A stretch of 64,000 nt of DNA from assembly GCA_020621865.1 (NCBI GenBank), contig JAHRYW010000003.1:124001-188000 (forward strand), written 5' to 3'. Both the position numbers and the translations under genes were made by a program. This DNA is from Betaproteobacteria bacterium (GTDB lineage: Bacteria; Pseudomonadota; Gammaproteobacteria; Burkholderiales; Rhodocyclaceae). The notes under the pieces were generated by a model that saw only the letters and a program-made list of their open reading frames with translations, ran no database searches and was not told the origin of the DNA. This document shows positions 26,062 through 35,052 of the stretch, one piece after another. The stretch's first letter is position 1, and each line of letters opens with the position of its first letter.

Positions 26062-26463
26062 TTATTTCACATCCAGCAACTGGATGTCGAAATTGAGGGT
26101 GCTATTCGGCGGAATCGGCCCGACGCCACGAGAGCCATAAGCCGTGTCCGGCGGACAGGTGAGCTTCACCGCACCGCCAACCTTCATTTTCTGCACCCCC
26201 TGAGTCCAGCAGGGAATCACGTGATTCAGACCGAACGAGGTCGGCTGATTGCGCTTGAAGGAGCTATCGAACTCCGTGCCGTCCATGAAGGTGCCGCGGT
26301 AATGAACGGTCACCTGGCTGGTCGCCGACGGAGTGGCGCCGTCCCCGACCTTGATGTGCTCGATTTTGACGCCTGAGGGCAAAGTCTCGACGTTTGGCGC
26401 GGCATGGGCGGCCGCAGCGAAAGCCAGGGTGGCGGCGGATAGAACGATGGATGCAATGCGCAT
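26062..26463 (-). CDS. FKBP-type peptidyl-prolyl cis-trans isomerase, periplasmic
   Basis: From the ATG at 26463 the 133-residue protein has a signal peptide (MRIASIVLSAATLAFAAAAHA) and a full FKBP domain: TVHYRGTFMDGTEFDSSF, VIPCWTQGVQKMKVGGAVKL, AYGSRGVGPIPPNSTLNFDIQLL. It should speed prolyl isomerisation during folding of exported proteins. It is four bases after the DsbA-family gene and likely in one operon with it and the HD hydrolase. An extra Cys (IPCW) replaces the usual Gly in this loop. Confidence 0.92.
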   Translation of the reverse strand: MRIASIVLSAATLAFAAAAHAAPNVETLPSGVKIEHIKVGDGATPSATSQVTVHYRGTFMDGTEFDSSFKRNQPTSFGLNHVIPCWTQGVQKMKVGGAVKLTCPPDTAYGSRGVGPIPPNSTLNFDIQLLDVK

Positions 26464-26467
26464 TTCT

Positions 26468-27133
26468 TTAAGCTCCTGTTGAGGCTGATGCCTGTTTGAT
26501 GGCCTGGGCCAATACCCTTGGGTCCTCTGCCCCCTGGATACCGGACTGGCGTGCAAAGATAAAGGTCGGGACGGCGGTGACGCCCCAGGTTCTCGCTTCC
26601 TGTTCCATGCTCCGGACAAGAGAGACATCCTGCTCTGAAGCGAGGTATTCGATGACTTCACTGCGCGCGTAGCCGCAGGCCGCCGCAAGTTCAGCCAGGA
26701 CCGCCCTGTCGCCGACATTTTGACCCGACTGGAACTGGCCTTTGAAGAGTTGCTCGACCAGTGCCGTGGCGTCTCCCTTTTGCTGCGCCCAATGAATCAG
26801 GCGATGGGCGGATAGCGTATTGGCGCGGACCTGAATTTTCTCGAACTGGTAGTCGATGCCAAGTGCTGCACCGGCTTCCCGGATGCGCTGCCAGATTTCC
26901 TCCACCCGCTCGCGACCGCCGAACTTCTCGATCAGGAAAGGCAGGTAGGGCTCACCCTCCGAAGGCGTATCAGGATTGAGGAAGAACGGCCACCAGCGCA
27001 GCACATACCGAAAGTCCGGTTGCTCTTCCCGCACAAGGGCTATCGCCCGCTCAAGCCGGCGCAGGCCGATGAAGCACCAGGGGCAAACGACGTCGGAGAC
27101 GATTTCAATCGTCAAGGGCGCACGGTCGTTCAT
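26468..27133 (-). CDS. DsbA-family (FrnE-like) dithiol oxidoreductase
   Basis: The 221-residue protein starts at 27133, overlapping the upstream stop by four bases (ATGA). It has the active site SDVVCPWCFIGLRRLERAI and the DsbA/2-hydroxychromene-isomerase-type insertion, with cis-Pro loop TWGVTAVPTFIFARQSGIQGAEDP. FrnE-type proteins are cytoplasmic disulfide oxidoreductases or polyketide-related isomerases; no signal peptide is present. An in-frame ATG 12 bases upstream is an alternative start. Confidence 0.9.
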   Translation of the reverse strand: MNDRAPLTIEIVSDVVCPWCFIGLRRLERAIALVREEQPDFRYVLRWWPFFLNPDTPSEGEPYLPFLIEKFGGRERVEEIWQRIREAGAALGIDYQFEKIQVRANTLSAHRLIHWAQQKGDATALVEQLFKGQFQSGQNVGDRAVLAELAAACGYARSEVIEYLASEQDVSLVRSMEQEARTWGVTAVPTFIFARQSGIQGAEDPRVLAQAIKQASASTGA

Positions 27134-27819
27134 TGAACCCCCCATTCATCCAGGAAGCGGGCGACGAAGCCTTCCATGTACTGGTGCCGCTCTTCGGCCA
27201 GGGCCAGACCGGTCGCCGTGTTCATCCGGTTTTTCAGCAGGAAGAGCTTTTCGTAGAAATGATTCAGGCTGTGGCCTTTCGAGGCCTTGTATTCCTCGGC
27301 ACTGGCGTGCATCACCGGCGGTACGTCGGGGTCGTAGATCAGTCGGCCGGCATGGCCTCCGTAGGCAAAACAGCGAGCGATGCCAATGGCGCCGATGGCA
27401 TCCAGGCGGTCGGCATCCTGGACGCACTTTCCCTCCAGGGTCCGCATTGCGGTATGCACGCCCGCGCCCTTGAAGGAAATGGTGGCCACGATGTCGACGA
27501 CCTGGTCGATGACCTCGGGCGCGGCCCCCTCTTCACGCAGCAACCGCTCCGCCTCACGCGGCCCGACGCTGTCATCGCCGCCATGAAATTTCCAGTCGGC
27601 GATGTCGTGGACCAATGCGCCCAGTTCGGCAATTTCCCGGTTCGCGCTTTCGGCCTCGGCAATCTGGCGAGCCAGGCGCCACACCCGGTTGATGTGATGC
27701 CAGTCGTGCCCCGAGCTCTCGGCCTGAAATTTGGCCTTGATGTGTTCGGCGACGCGGCCCACCAACCCCTCGGGAACGGCGGCGGCAACTGCCGGCTTGC
27801 TTTGGACTTGCTCAGTCAT
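27130..27819 (-). CDS. HD-domain phosphohydrolase (YedJ-like)
   Basis: The 229-residue protein carries the HD signature: HDWHHINRVWRLARQIAE, ALVHDIADWKFHGGDD, and a later Asp in QDADRLDAIGAIG. It resembles E. coli YedJ and B. subtilis YpgQ, metal-dependent hydrolases acting on nucleotides. It is first in a compact three-gene set with the DsbA-like and FKBP genes. The true substrate is unknown. Confidence 0.88.
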   Translation of the reverse strand: MTEQVQSKPAVAAAVPEGLVGRVAEHIKAKFQAESSGHDWHHINRVWRLARQIAEAESANREIAELGALVHDIADWKFHGGDDSVGPREAERLLREEGAAPEVIDQVVDIVATISFKGAGVHTAMRTLEGKCVQDADRLDAIGAIGIARCFAYGGHAGRLIYDPDVPPVMHASAEEYKASKGHSLNHFYEKLFLLKNRMNTATGLALAEERHQYMEGFVARFLDEWGVQ

Positions 27820-27919
27820 GGCTACCTGAATTCGTGAACGGCTGGCGATGATATTGAGTTCCGGTCAGCCGCGGCAAGGCCAAGCCCAATATTTCCGCCA
27901 GCGACCGACCGCCGCAAGG

Positions 27920-28552
27920 TCACCGCAGCAGCCAGACGTGTTCGGTGGCCGGACATTTGCCGCGCAGGCCGCCAACGATCTCGACGCTGGCCAGCAGCGT
28001 CACCTGAAAATACGGCTCGTAAAGGCTGCGCACTTCGTCGGCGCCGACGGCGAACGGCGGGCCGTTTTGCAGGCTCTGATCGTAGTCGTAGGCGATCAGC
28101 AGTTGCCGGGCGCGGCCGGTGATGGCGGCGAGATGGTCGGCGTAGCGCTGACGCATGGTGGCGGGTAGCGCGACCAGGGCGGCCCGGTCGTAGACGGCGT
28201 CGACCTGGCCAAGCTGCGCGGCGCTCAGTTCAAAAATATCACCGACGTAGATATCGATGTCTTCAGCGGCAAAATGGGTCAGCGGGCCGGCCTGGGTAAT
28301 GCTCGGCGCCAGATCCATCTCGGCGAACAACTGCTCGACAGCCAGCCGGCTCAACTCGGCGCCGACCACCCGATAGCCGGATTGCAGCAGCCAGAGGATA
28401 TCGCGTGTCTTGCCGCAGAGCGGTACGAAGACGCGGCTCCCGGCCGGCAGCGAGAGCGCGCCGAAGTGGTCGAGCAGCAAGGGATTGACGTCTTCCTGGT
28501 GAAAAGCGATCTCGCTCTTCTCCCATTTGGCGTGCCAGAAACTTGCATCCAT
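27920..28552 (-). CDS. tpm: Thiopurine S-methyltransferase
   Basis: The 210-residue protein matches bacterial TPMT: WHAKWEKSEIAFHQEDVNPLL, RVFVPLCGKTRDILWLLQSGYRVVGAELS (SAM-binding) and VYDRAALVALPATMRQRYADHL. In bacteria the enzyme methylates selenium, tellurium and thiol compounds, and is linked to metalloid tolerance. It begins four bases after the end of the AraC-type gene at 28556, so the two may be co-transcribed. Confidence 0.93.
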   Translation of the reverse strand: MDASFWHAKWEKSEIAFHQEDVNPLLLDHFGALSLPAGSRVFVPLCGKTRDILWLLQSGYRVVGAELSRLAVEQLFAEMDLAPSITQAGPLTHFAAEDIDIYVGDIFELSAAQLGQVDAVYDRAALVALPATMRQRYADHLAAITGRARQLLIAYDYDQSLQNGPPFAVGADEVRSLYEPYFQVTLLASVEIVGGLRGKCPATEHVWLLR

Positions 28553-28555
28553 TTT

Positions 28556-29374
28556 TTACTCCTGGTTGTTTGTCGGCTCGCCGGCGAGCGGCGAGCTGCG
28601 TTCTTGCATGAAGCGACCGGGCGGTACGCCGAAGGCGCGCTTGAACATGGCCGAAAAGGCCGCCTGGCTGGCATAGCCGAGTTCGGCCGCGACTTCGCCG
28701 CACGGCCGGCCGCGGCCGATCAGGTCGAGCGCCCGCGCCAGCCGCAGTTGCTGGCGCCAGGCGCCGAAGCTCATTTTCAGTTCGCTGGCGAACAGCCGGG
28801 CCAGCGTCCGCTCGCTGGCGCCGACCCGGGCCGCCCACTCGGCCAGCGACAGCGGCGAGGCGGGATCGTCGATCAGCGCGCCGCACAGCGCCTGCAGCCG
28901 GCGATCCGTGGGCAGCGGCAGGCCCAGCGACAGCGGCGGTGCCCGACCGATCTCGGTCAGCAGCAGGCGGATCATCAGGTCGCGGCGCGCCTCGTCGCCC
29001 TCTTCGACCCGGCTGATCGCCTCGACCAGCGTGCGCATCAGGTCCGACACCTCGATCACCGAACAGGCGTCGAGCGGCAGCGGCGCTGCTTCGGCAGCAA
29101 CATAAACGGTGCGCAACTCGACCTCGCCGAGGGCAATGACCTCGTGCTCGATGTGCGGCGGAATCCACACTGCCCGAAATGCCGGCGCCAGCCAGGCCAT
29201 GCCGGCGGCCGAAATGCGCAGCGCGCCACGCAGCGGAAAGGCGAGCTGCGCCCAGGCGTGGCTGTGCAGTGGCACGCGCACGTCGGGTGGCAGACGGCGC
29301 TGATTGACGGTCAGCGGCTCGTCCGGCGTCGGCGCCCGGCGGGGACAGGGGTCGAAAGGCAAGTGTGTCAGCAT
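28556..29374 (-). CDS. AraC-family regulator with N-terminal cupin (NimR-like)
   Basis: The 272-residue protein has a cupin-type sensor (PLHSHAWAQLAFPLRGALRI, WIPPHIEHEVIALGEVELRTVYV) and a C-terminal AraC helix-turn-helix (EWAARVGASERTLARLFASELKMSFGAW, AAELGYASQAAFSAMFKRAFG). It is divergent from an MFS exporter, the arrangement of NimR-NimT type regulation. A 23-base inverted repeat sits right at its start codon, suggesting autorepression; a start further downstream is possible because no ribosome site precedes the ATG. Confidence 0.87.
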   Translation of the reverse strand: MLTHLPFDPCPRRAPTPDEPLTVNQRRLPPDVRVPLHSHAWAQLAFPLRGALRISAAGMAWLAPAFRAVWIPPHIEHEVIALGEVELRTVYVAAEAAPLPLDACSVIEVSDLMRTLVEAISRVEEGDEARRDLMIRLLLTEIGRAPPLSLGLPLPTDRRLQALCGALIDDPASPLSLAEWAARVGASERTLARLFASELKMSFGAWRQQLRLARALDLIGRGRPCGEVAAELGYASQAAFSAMFKRAFGVPPGRFMQERSSPLAGEPTNNQE

Positions 29375-29376
29375 TG

Positions 29377-29399
29377 CGATAATTTTTGTCTGATTATCG
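29377..29399. promoter_or_regulatory. Operator-like inverted repeat between AraC regulator and MFS exporter
   Basis: Perfect arms CGATAAT (29377-29383) and ATTATCG (29393-29399) with a 9-base spacer lie in the 84-base divergent gap, in an A/T-rich patch that would also hold the promoters. Confidence 0.6.
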
Positions 29400-29458
29400 A
29401 ATATACGTCAATAGCCGGCGACATAAACTGATCCACCGGACAACTCCCCCACCGCCCG

Positions 29459-30664
29459 ATGACTGCCGAAATCCTGCCCTCTACCGCCCCCCGCGATATC
29501 GAAACCATCTCGCTGATCGGCTTCGTGCATGGCGTTTCGCACTTTTTCCACCTGCTGCTGCCGCCGCTGTTTCCGTGGCTGATGCAGGAATTCGGCCTGT
29601 CCTTCACCGGCATCGGCGCGACGATGACCGTTTTCTTCATCGTCTCCGGCCTCGGCCAGGCGGCGGCGGGCTTTCTGGTCGACCGCTTCGGTCCCGTGCG
29701 GGTGCTGGCCGCCGGTATCGTCTGCTTTGCGCTGGCCGGCGTCGCGCTGCATTTCGCCACCGGCTACGCGTCGCTGATCGTCGTTGCCGCGCTGGCCGGG
29801 CTGGGCAACAGCGTCTTCCATCCGGCCGATTTCACCGTGCTCAATCACCGCGTCTCGCAGCCACGGCTGGGGCATGCCTTTTCGGTGCATGGGCTGTCCG
29901 GCAACCTCGGCTGGGCAGCGGCGCCGGTGTTCATGACCGGCATTGCCGCAGCTGACGGCTGGCGGACGGCGGCGCTCGGCGCCAGCATCGTCGCCCTGCT
30001 CGCACTCGGGCTGCTGCTCTGGCGGCGCCAGGCGCTGGCCGACGCGGAACCGCATGCCGACAAGGCGGCCGGTGATGCCGGGCCGACCTTCGCTTTCCTC
30101 GGTGTCAAAGCCGTCTGGCTGTGCTTTTTGTTCTTTTTCCTGATCACGGCCGCCTTCGGCGCCATCCAGAACTTCGCCTGCCCGATCCTGCAGGCGGTCT
30201 ACGACCTGTCGCTGACGACCGGCGCGCTGGCGCTGTCCACTTACCTGACGGCGGGTGCCGCCGGCATCGTGCTCGGCGGCTTCCTGGCGCAGAAGCAGGC
30301 GCAGGATCTGCTGATCGCGCTGGCCCTGGGCTTTGCCGCGCTGCTCGCGATCCTGCTCGCCAGCGGCTGGCCGCCGGCCTGGAGCATCCTGCCGCTGATG
30401 GCTGGCATCGGTTTCTGCACCGGCGTGGCCGGGCCGTCGCGCGACCTGCTGGTCCGCCGCGCCGCCACCGCCCGCTTCGGCAAGGCGGCCTACGGGCGCG
30501 TCTATGGCTTCGTCTATTCCGGCCTCGATCTCGGGCTGGCGACGGCGCCGCTGATCTTCGGCGGCCTGATGGACGCGCGCCGCTTCGGCGAGGTGCTGAT
30601 CGGCGTCGCGATCCTGCAGTCGCTGGCCATCTTCAGCGCGCTGCGGGTCGGCAAGACGGCCTGA
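29459..30664 (+). CDS. MFS exporter (fosmidomycin-resistance-like)
   Basis: The 401-residue protein has 12 predicted membrane helices and MFS motifs: LIGFVHGVSHFFHLLLPPLF in helix 1, GFLVDRFGPVRVLAAG as motif A, and GNSVFHPADFTVLNHRV. The HGVSHF and GNSVFHPAD segments are typical of Fsr-like transporters, which export small toxic compounds. The divergent AraC regulator and the palindromic operator suggest inducible expression. A USS-like element starts six bases after its stop. Confidence 0.88.
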   Translation: MTAEILPSTAPRDIETISLIGFVHGVSHFFHLLLPPLFPWLMQEFGLSFTGIGATMTVFFIVSGLGQAAAGFLVDRFGPVRVLAAGIVCFALAGVALHFATGYASLIVVAALAGLGNSVFHPADFTVLNHRVSQPRLGHAFSVHGLSGNLGWAAAPVFMTGIAAADGWRTAALGASIVALLALGLLLWRRQALADAEPHADKAAGDAGPTFAFLGVKAVWLCFLFFFLITAAFGAIQNFACPILQAVYDLSLTTGALALSTYLTAGAAGIVLGGFLAQKQAQDLLIALALGFAALLAILLASGWPPAWSILPLMAGIGFCTGVAGPSRDLLVRRAATARFGKAAYGRVYGFVYSGLDLGLATAPLIFGGLMDARRFGEVLIGVAILQSLAIFSALRVGKTA

Positions 30665-30669
30665 CGCCG

Positions 30670-30710
30670 AATGCTACGGTCGGCAGCAAAAAACGGCCGA
30701 AATTGAAATT
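30670..30710 (+). repeat. USS-like dispersed element, copy 6
   Basis: Core AATGCTACGGTC (30670-30681), then GGCAGC, AAAAAA, CGGCC and GAAATTGAAATT. Located directly 3' of the MFS gene, between it and the convergent radical SAM gene. Confidence 0.9.
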
Positions 30711-30807
30711 TCGACCAAGCCGCGCTGAGCCAGGCGAACCGCTGAAGGCAATACGGATCAGTACGACGAGGCGGTCCAACAACGCCAGGGGCAGCTTGTC
30801 AGCGCTT

Positions 30808-31698
30808 CTACAGTCCGCGCGCCCAGGCCGGGCGCAGATGGGCCGCTTCCGGCGCGGCAATGGCCTGACGAACCTGTTGCAGCAGGCGTTCCCGGTCGGC
30901 ACCGAGCGTTCCCTTCAAGACCAGCCAGTTCGAGGCGTGATCGCTGCGAAAGACCGTGCGCTTCAGGTCCAGCCCGGCCAGGAAGCGCTCCATCTCGACA
31001 AATAATTCGTGCTGATCAAGCGGTTCCCAGCCGGGGAAGCCGGCGCGGAAGCGCTCTTCGCCGAGCGGAAAGCTGACGACCAGCGTCGCCAGGTATTCCG
31101 GTTGCGTGGCATTGGCCAACCTGGCCGAGTTTTCGGCGTGCTGCGCCGACAGCGCCTTGCCGCCGAGGCCGTTGAGGATCATCACCGAGCGGGTGATGCC
31201 GGCGGCGCCCAGCTTGTCCAGCGCTTCGCAGGTGCTGGCGAAGGTTTCGCCCTTGTTCACCGCCGCCAGTACCTGATCGTCGCCGGATTCGGCACCGACG
31301 TAGACCATTTTCAGGCCGGCTGCCGCCAGTTCGTTTATTTCCGCCTGGCTCTTTTTGCGCAGGTTGCGCGGCAGGCAGTAGCTGGAGATGCGCCGCACGG
31401 CCGGCAGGTGGGTGCGGATCGCTTCCAGGATGGTCAGCAGGCGCCGCGTCGGTAAAACCAGCGCGTCGCCGTCGGCCAGGAAAACGCGGCGAATCTCGTC
31501 GCCATAGCGCTGGCCGGTCAGGCGGATGCTTTCCAGCACCTCCTCTTCGCCGCGTGCTCGAAAAGCCTTCTGCGGCGCCGTGTACATCTCGCAAAAAGTG
31601 CAGTGGTTCCACGAGCAGCCATCGGTGACCGGCAGGATCAGCGATTCCGCCTCGCTGGGCGGGCGGTAGACCGGCTCGACGTAGCGGATCGGGATCAC
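30808..31698 (-). CDS. Radical SAM protein (Elp3/MiaB-like core)
   Basis: The 296-residue protein has a cluster motif GCSWNHCTFCEMY near residue 27, with C-x4-C-x2-C spacing as in the GCSHNxCTFC subfamily rather than classical C-x3-C-x2-C. SAM-binding features follow: FLADGDALVLP, a GAESGDDQVLAAVNKGE segment and ITRSVMILNGLGGK. No B12-binding or TRAM domain is seen. It overlaps the upstream thioesterase gene by four bases (ATGA), so the two are coupled. Substrate unknown. Confidence 0.87.
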   Translation of the reverse strand: MIPIRYVEPVYRPPSEAESLILPVTDGCSWNHCTFCEMYTAPQKAFRARGEEEVLESIRLTGQRYGDEIRRVFLADGDALVLPTRRLLTILEAIRTHLPAVRRISSYCLPRNLRKKSQAEINELAAAGLKMVYVGAESGDDQVLAAVNKGETFASTCEALDKLGAAGITRSVMILNGLGGKALSAQHAENSARLANATQPEYLATLVVSFPLGEERFRAGFPGWEPLDQHELFVEMERFLAGLDLKRTVFRSDHASNWLVLKGTLGADRERLLQQVRQAIAAPEAAHLRPAWARGL

Positions 31699-32123
31699 GC
31701 CGCGCCGACCTTGGCCAGAAAACCCGACGGCACGCCGGCCGGCTTGCGGGCGGCGTAGTCGAAGAAGACGATGCCGTGCTTGCCGCGCGCCACTTCCCGA
31801 CCGCTGGCCTTGTCGCTCAGCCGCCAGACGAGGTCGCAGCCGTATTTGCTGAAGTCGTCGGCGGCCATCTCGACAACCATGGTTTCGCCGTGGAAAGCCT
31901 CGGCGCGGTACTGCGCCGCAACGTCGGCGACGACGATTCCGACCCCCTCGACATCCAGCTCGCTGTAGCCGAGCGACTTGAAGAAGCGCACCCGCGCCTC
32001 GCCGACCAGGGCGATCAACTGGGCGTTATCGAGATGGTTGCCGTAATTGATGTGGCCGATGTAGATCGGCAATTCGGTCGAAAACAGGAAGGATGCGGGC
32101 AGGTCGATCTTGATGCGGGGCAT
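31695..32123 (-). CDS. Hotdog-fold thioesterase (4HBT family)
   Basis: The 142-residue protein is a 4-hydroxybenzoyl-CoA-thioesterase-like hotdog: ELPIYIGHINYGNHLDNAQLIALVGEARVRFF is the characteristic catalytic helix region with the conserved His-Asn-Tyr-Gly. It should hydrolyse acyl-CoA thioesters. It is translationally coupled to the downstream radical SAM gene and is divergent from PBP1A (155-base gap). Confidence 0.85.
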   Translation of the reverse strand: MPRIKIDLPASFLFSTELPIYIGHINYGNHLDNAQLIALVGEARVRFFKSLGYSELDVEGVGIVVADVAAQYRAEAFHGETMVVEMAADDFSKYGCDLVWRLSDKASGREVARGKHGIVFFDYAARKPAGVPSGFLAKVGAA

Positions 32124-32278
32124 GGCGGCGGCCGTCGAATGGATGAGTCCGGATTTTACGGACAGGATAGTGGCGCGGCCAGCGGTCCGCGCGGCACATT
32201 GGGGCTAAACTAGCAGCCCCGGCGACTGGCCAGCCAGCGCCACCCACCGCCCGCAAGACACCGCTTGCCCGGGCCAGC

Positions 32279-34621
32279 ATGGCAGGACCGCAATTGAGTT
32301 TCTTTTCGACCGTCGTCAAATTCCTGACGCTCCCTCTGGCCACGGCCAATTATCGCCAGCAGTTGCCACGCACCCTCGTCGCCCTCGGCGTTGATGGCGC
32401 TTTGCTGACCGGCGCACTGCTCGTCTACCAGTTGCTGACGGTACTGCCCGGCCTGCCGCCGCTCGATATCGTGACCGACTACCGCCCGAAAATTCCGCTG
32501 CGGATCTACACGGCCGATGGTGCGCTGCTCGGCGAATTTGGCGAGGAGCGCCGCGATTTCGTGCCCATCCAGGAGATCCCCCAAGTGATGAAGGATGCCC
32601 TGCTGGCTATCGAGGATGCGCGCTTCTACGAGCACGGCGGCGTCGATTACAGGGGCGTCGCGCGGGCGCTGGTCGCCGACCTGACAGGAGGCGTCCGCCA
32701 GGGCGCCTCGACGATCACCATGCAGGTGGCGCGCAATTTCTTCCTGTCGCGGGAGAAGACCGTCAAGCGCAAGCTGGCCGAAACCCTGCTCGCCTATCGC
32801 ATCGAATCGGCGCTGAGCAAGGACCAGATCCTCGAGCTGTACATGAACCAGATTTACCTCGGCCAGCGCGCCCACGGCTTTGCCAGCGCCGCCCGCACCT
32901 ACTTCAACAAACGCCTGCCCGAGCTGACGCTGGCCGAGGCGGCCATGCTGGCCGGCATCCCGCAAAATCCGGCCCGACACAATCCGGCGGTCAATCCGGT
33001 CCGGGCCAAGGCGCGTCAGATGATGGTTCTCAAACGCCTGCGCCAACTTGGCAAGATCAGCGAAGTGCAATTTAACGAGGCGGCCGCCCAGCCTCTGGCG
33101 GTCAGCGACCGCCAGTTGTTCGCGGTGCACGCCGACCACGTCGCTGAAATGGTGCGCCAGGAGGTCTATGCGCAATTCCAGGGCGAGACCTATACGCGTG
33201 GCCTGAACGTTTACACGACGCTCAACGGCCCCGAGCAGAACGCCGCCTACAACTCGTTGCGTAGCAACGTGCTGGCATACGACCAGCGCCACGGCTACCG
33301 CGGGCCGGAGGATTATGTCGATCTGCCGGCCGACGAAGACGAACGCGACGAGGCCATCGACCGCATCCTGGCCAAGCACCCGAACAGCGACAACCTGATC
33401 GCGGCAGTCGTCACCGAGGTTTCAAGCAAGAAAGTCCGGGCCGAACCGGCCTCCGGCGACACCATCGAGATCGGCGGCGACGGTCTGCGCTTCGCTGCTC
33501 GCGCCCTGCAGGGCAAGCTCAAGGACGGCGACCGGATTCGCGTCGGCTCGGTCATCCGGGCCGTCCGCGATGCCAAGGGGCGCTGGTCGATCAGCCAGAT
33601 GCCCGAGGTCGAAGCGGCTTTCGTCGCCCTCAATGCCGAGGATGGCTCTTATCGCGCCATGGTCGGCGGCTTCGAGTTTTCGCGCAGGCAGTTCAACCAT
33701 GTCACCAGCGCCTGGCGCCAGCCGGGATCGAGCATCAAGCCCTTCATCTATTCGGCGGCATTGGAAAAGGGCTATTCACCGGCCACCCAGGTCGACGACG
33801 CGCCGCTCTCGCTGCCCTCCGGCGACGGCAAAGCCTGGGAGCCGCAGAACGACGACGGCTACGACGGTCCGATCAGCTTGCGCCGCGCCCTCGCCCGCTC
33901 GAAAAACGTCGTTGCCGTGCGGCTGCTGCGGGCGATCACGCCGCAGTACGGGCGCGATTATCTGGAGCGCTTCGGTTTCGATATCACCAAGCACCCTGCC
34001 GACCTGACCATGACCCTGGGCAGCGGTTCGGTCACGCCGCTGCAGATGGCCGCTGCCTACGCCGTGTTCGCCAATGGCGGCTACAAAGTTGCACCGCACC
34101 TGATCCAGAAAATCACCGACAGTCGCGGCAATGTGCTGCAGGAAGCGCCGCAGCCGCCGGTCCGCCAGGACGAACAGCGGGTCATCGACGGCCGCAACGC
34201 CTTCATCATCGACAGCATGCTGCGCGAAGTCGCCCACACTGGCACCGGCGCCCTGGCCGGGCAGCGCCTTGGGCGCCCAGACGTCGCCGGCAAGACGGGG
34301 ACGACCAGCGATGCCTTCGACGGCTGGTTTGCCGGCTACGCCAGCGATGTCGTCAGCGTCGCCTGGATGGGCTTCGACCAGCCGAAATCGCTGGGTGCCC
34401 GCGAGTTCGGCGCGACGCTGGCCCTGCCGATCTGGATCGACTACATGCGCCAGGCGCTGGCCGGCAAACCGGTCGCCGAACGTTCGCCCCCGGAGGGAGT
34501 CTCCTTTGTCGACGGTGACTGGCTCTACGACGAGTTCAACAACGACAGCGGCGTCAAGGAACTCGATATCCAAACACTGCCGGGCATGGTCAGAGATTTC
34601 TTCAAGCGCCTGGGAATCTGA
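32279..34621 (+). CDS. mrcA: Penicillin-binding protein 1A
   Basis: The 780-residue bifunctional enzyme has an N-terminal membrane helix (VDGALLTGALLVYQLLTVL), glycosyltransferase motifs EDARFYEHGGVDYRG and QGASTITMQVARN, an OB-fold insert typical of PBP1A, and transpeptidase motifs SxxK (GSSIKPFIY), SxN (RSKNVVAV) and KTG (GKTGTTSD). It polymerises and cross-links peptidoglycan at the inner membrane. All key residues are intact, unlike the divergent PBP at 7256. Length fits the family. Confidence 0.95.
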   Translation: MAGPQLSFFSTVVKFLTLPLATANYRQQLPRTLVALGVDGALLTGALLVYQLLTVLPGLPPLDIVTDYRPKIPLRIYTADGALLGEFGEERRDFVPIQEIPQVMKDALLAIEDARFYEHGGVDYRGVARALVADLTGGVRQGASTITMQVARNFFLSREKTVKRKLAETLLAYRIESALSKDQILELYMNQIYLGQRAHGFASAARTYFNKRLPELTLAEAAMLAGIPQNPARHNPAVNPVRAKARQMMVLKRLRQLGKISEVQFNEAAAQPLAVSDRQLFAVHADHVAEMVRQEVYAQFQGETYTRGLNVYTTLNGPEQNAAYNSLRSNVLAYDQRHGYRGPEDYVDLPADEDERDEAIDRILAKHPNSDNLIAAVVTEVSSKKVRAEPASGDTIEIGGDGLRFAARALQGKLKDGDRIRVGSVIRAVRDAKGRWSISQMPEVEAAFVALNAEDGSYRAMVGGFEFSRRQFNHVTSAWRQPGSSIKPFIYSAALEKGYSPATQVDDAPLSLPSGDGKAWEPQNDDGYDGPISLRRALARSKNVVAVRLLRAITPQYGRDYLERFGFDITKHPADLTMTLGSGSVTPLQMAAAYAVFANGGYKVAPHLIQKITDSRGNVLQEAPQPPVRQDEQRVIDGRNAFIIDSMLREVAHTGTGALAGQRLGRPDVAGKTGTTSDAFDGWFAGYASDVVSVAWMGFDQPKSLGAREFGATLALPIWIDYMRQALAGKPVAERSPPEGVSFVDGDWLYDEFNNDSGVKELDIQTLPGMVRDFFKRLGI

Positions 34622-34684
34622 CTTGCGCCATCGCAGTCCGCCAAACGCAGCTTAGAATTCATCCAACATCAACGGATTCCGCCC

Positions 34685-35047
34685 ATGAGTTCAATCGACC
34701 ACAAACGCCTCGACAAGATCGTCGCCGATGCCCGCAAAGCGGCCGACCAACGCGCCGAGGGCTACCGCGAGCGCGCCCTGAAAATTTACCCGTGGATCTG
34801 CGGCCGCTGCGCCCGCGAATTCACCGTCGCCAACCTGCGCGAACTGACCGTGCACCACCGCGACCACAACCACGACAACAACCCGGCCGACGGCAGCAAC
34901 TGGGAGCTACTCTGCCTCTACTGCCATGACAACGAGCACCAGAAGCAGATCGAGGCCGACCGCGGCTACACCGACAGCAGCAAGCGCGGCGGCGGCGCCA
35001 CGCACAACCCGTTCGCCGCGCTGCAATCGTTGCTCAAGAAGGATTGA
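34685..35047 (+). CDS. yajD: YajD-like HNH nuclease family protein
   Basis: The 120-residue protein has an HNH zinc-finger core: YPWICGRCAREFTVANLRELTVHHRDHNHDNNPADGSNWELLCLYCHDNEH, with two CxxC pairs and the HH..N..H catalytic residues. It matches E. coli YajD, a conserved but uncharacterised HNH protein. Its stop overlaps the region where the YjbQ gene starts. Confidence 0.92.
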   Translation: MSSIDHKRLDKIVADARKAADQRAEGYRERALKIYPWICGRCAREFTVANLRELTVHHRDHNHDNNPADGSNWELLCLYCHDNEHQKQIEADRGYTDSSKRGGGATHNPFAALQSLLKKD

Positions 35048-35052
35048 GCGGC

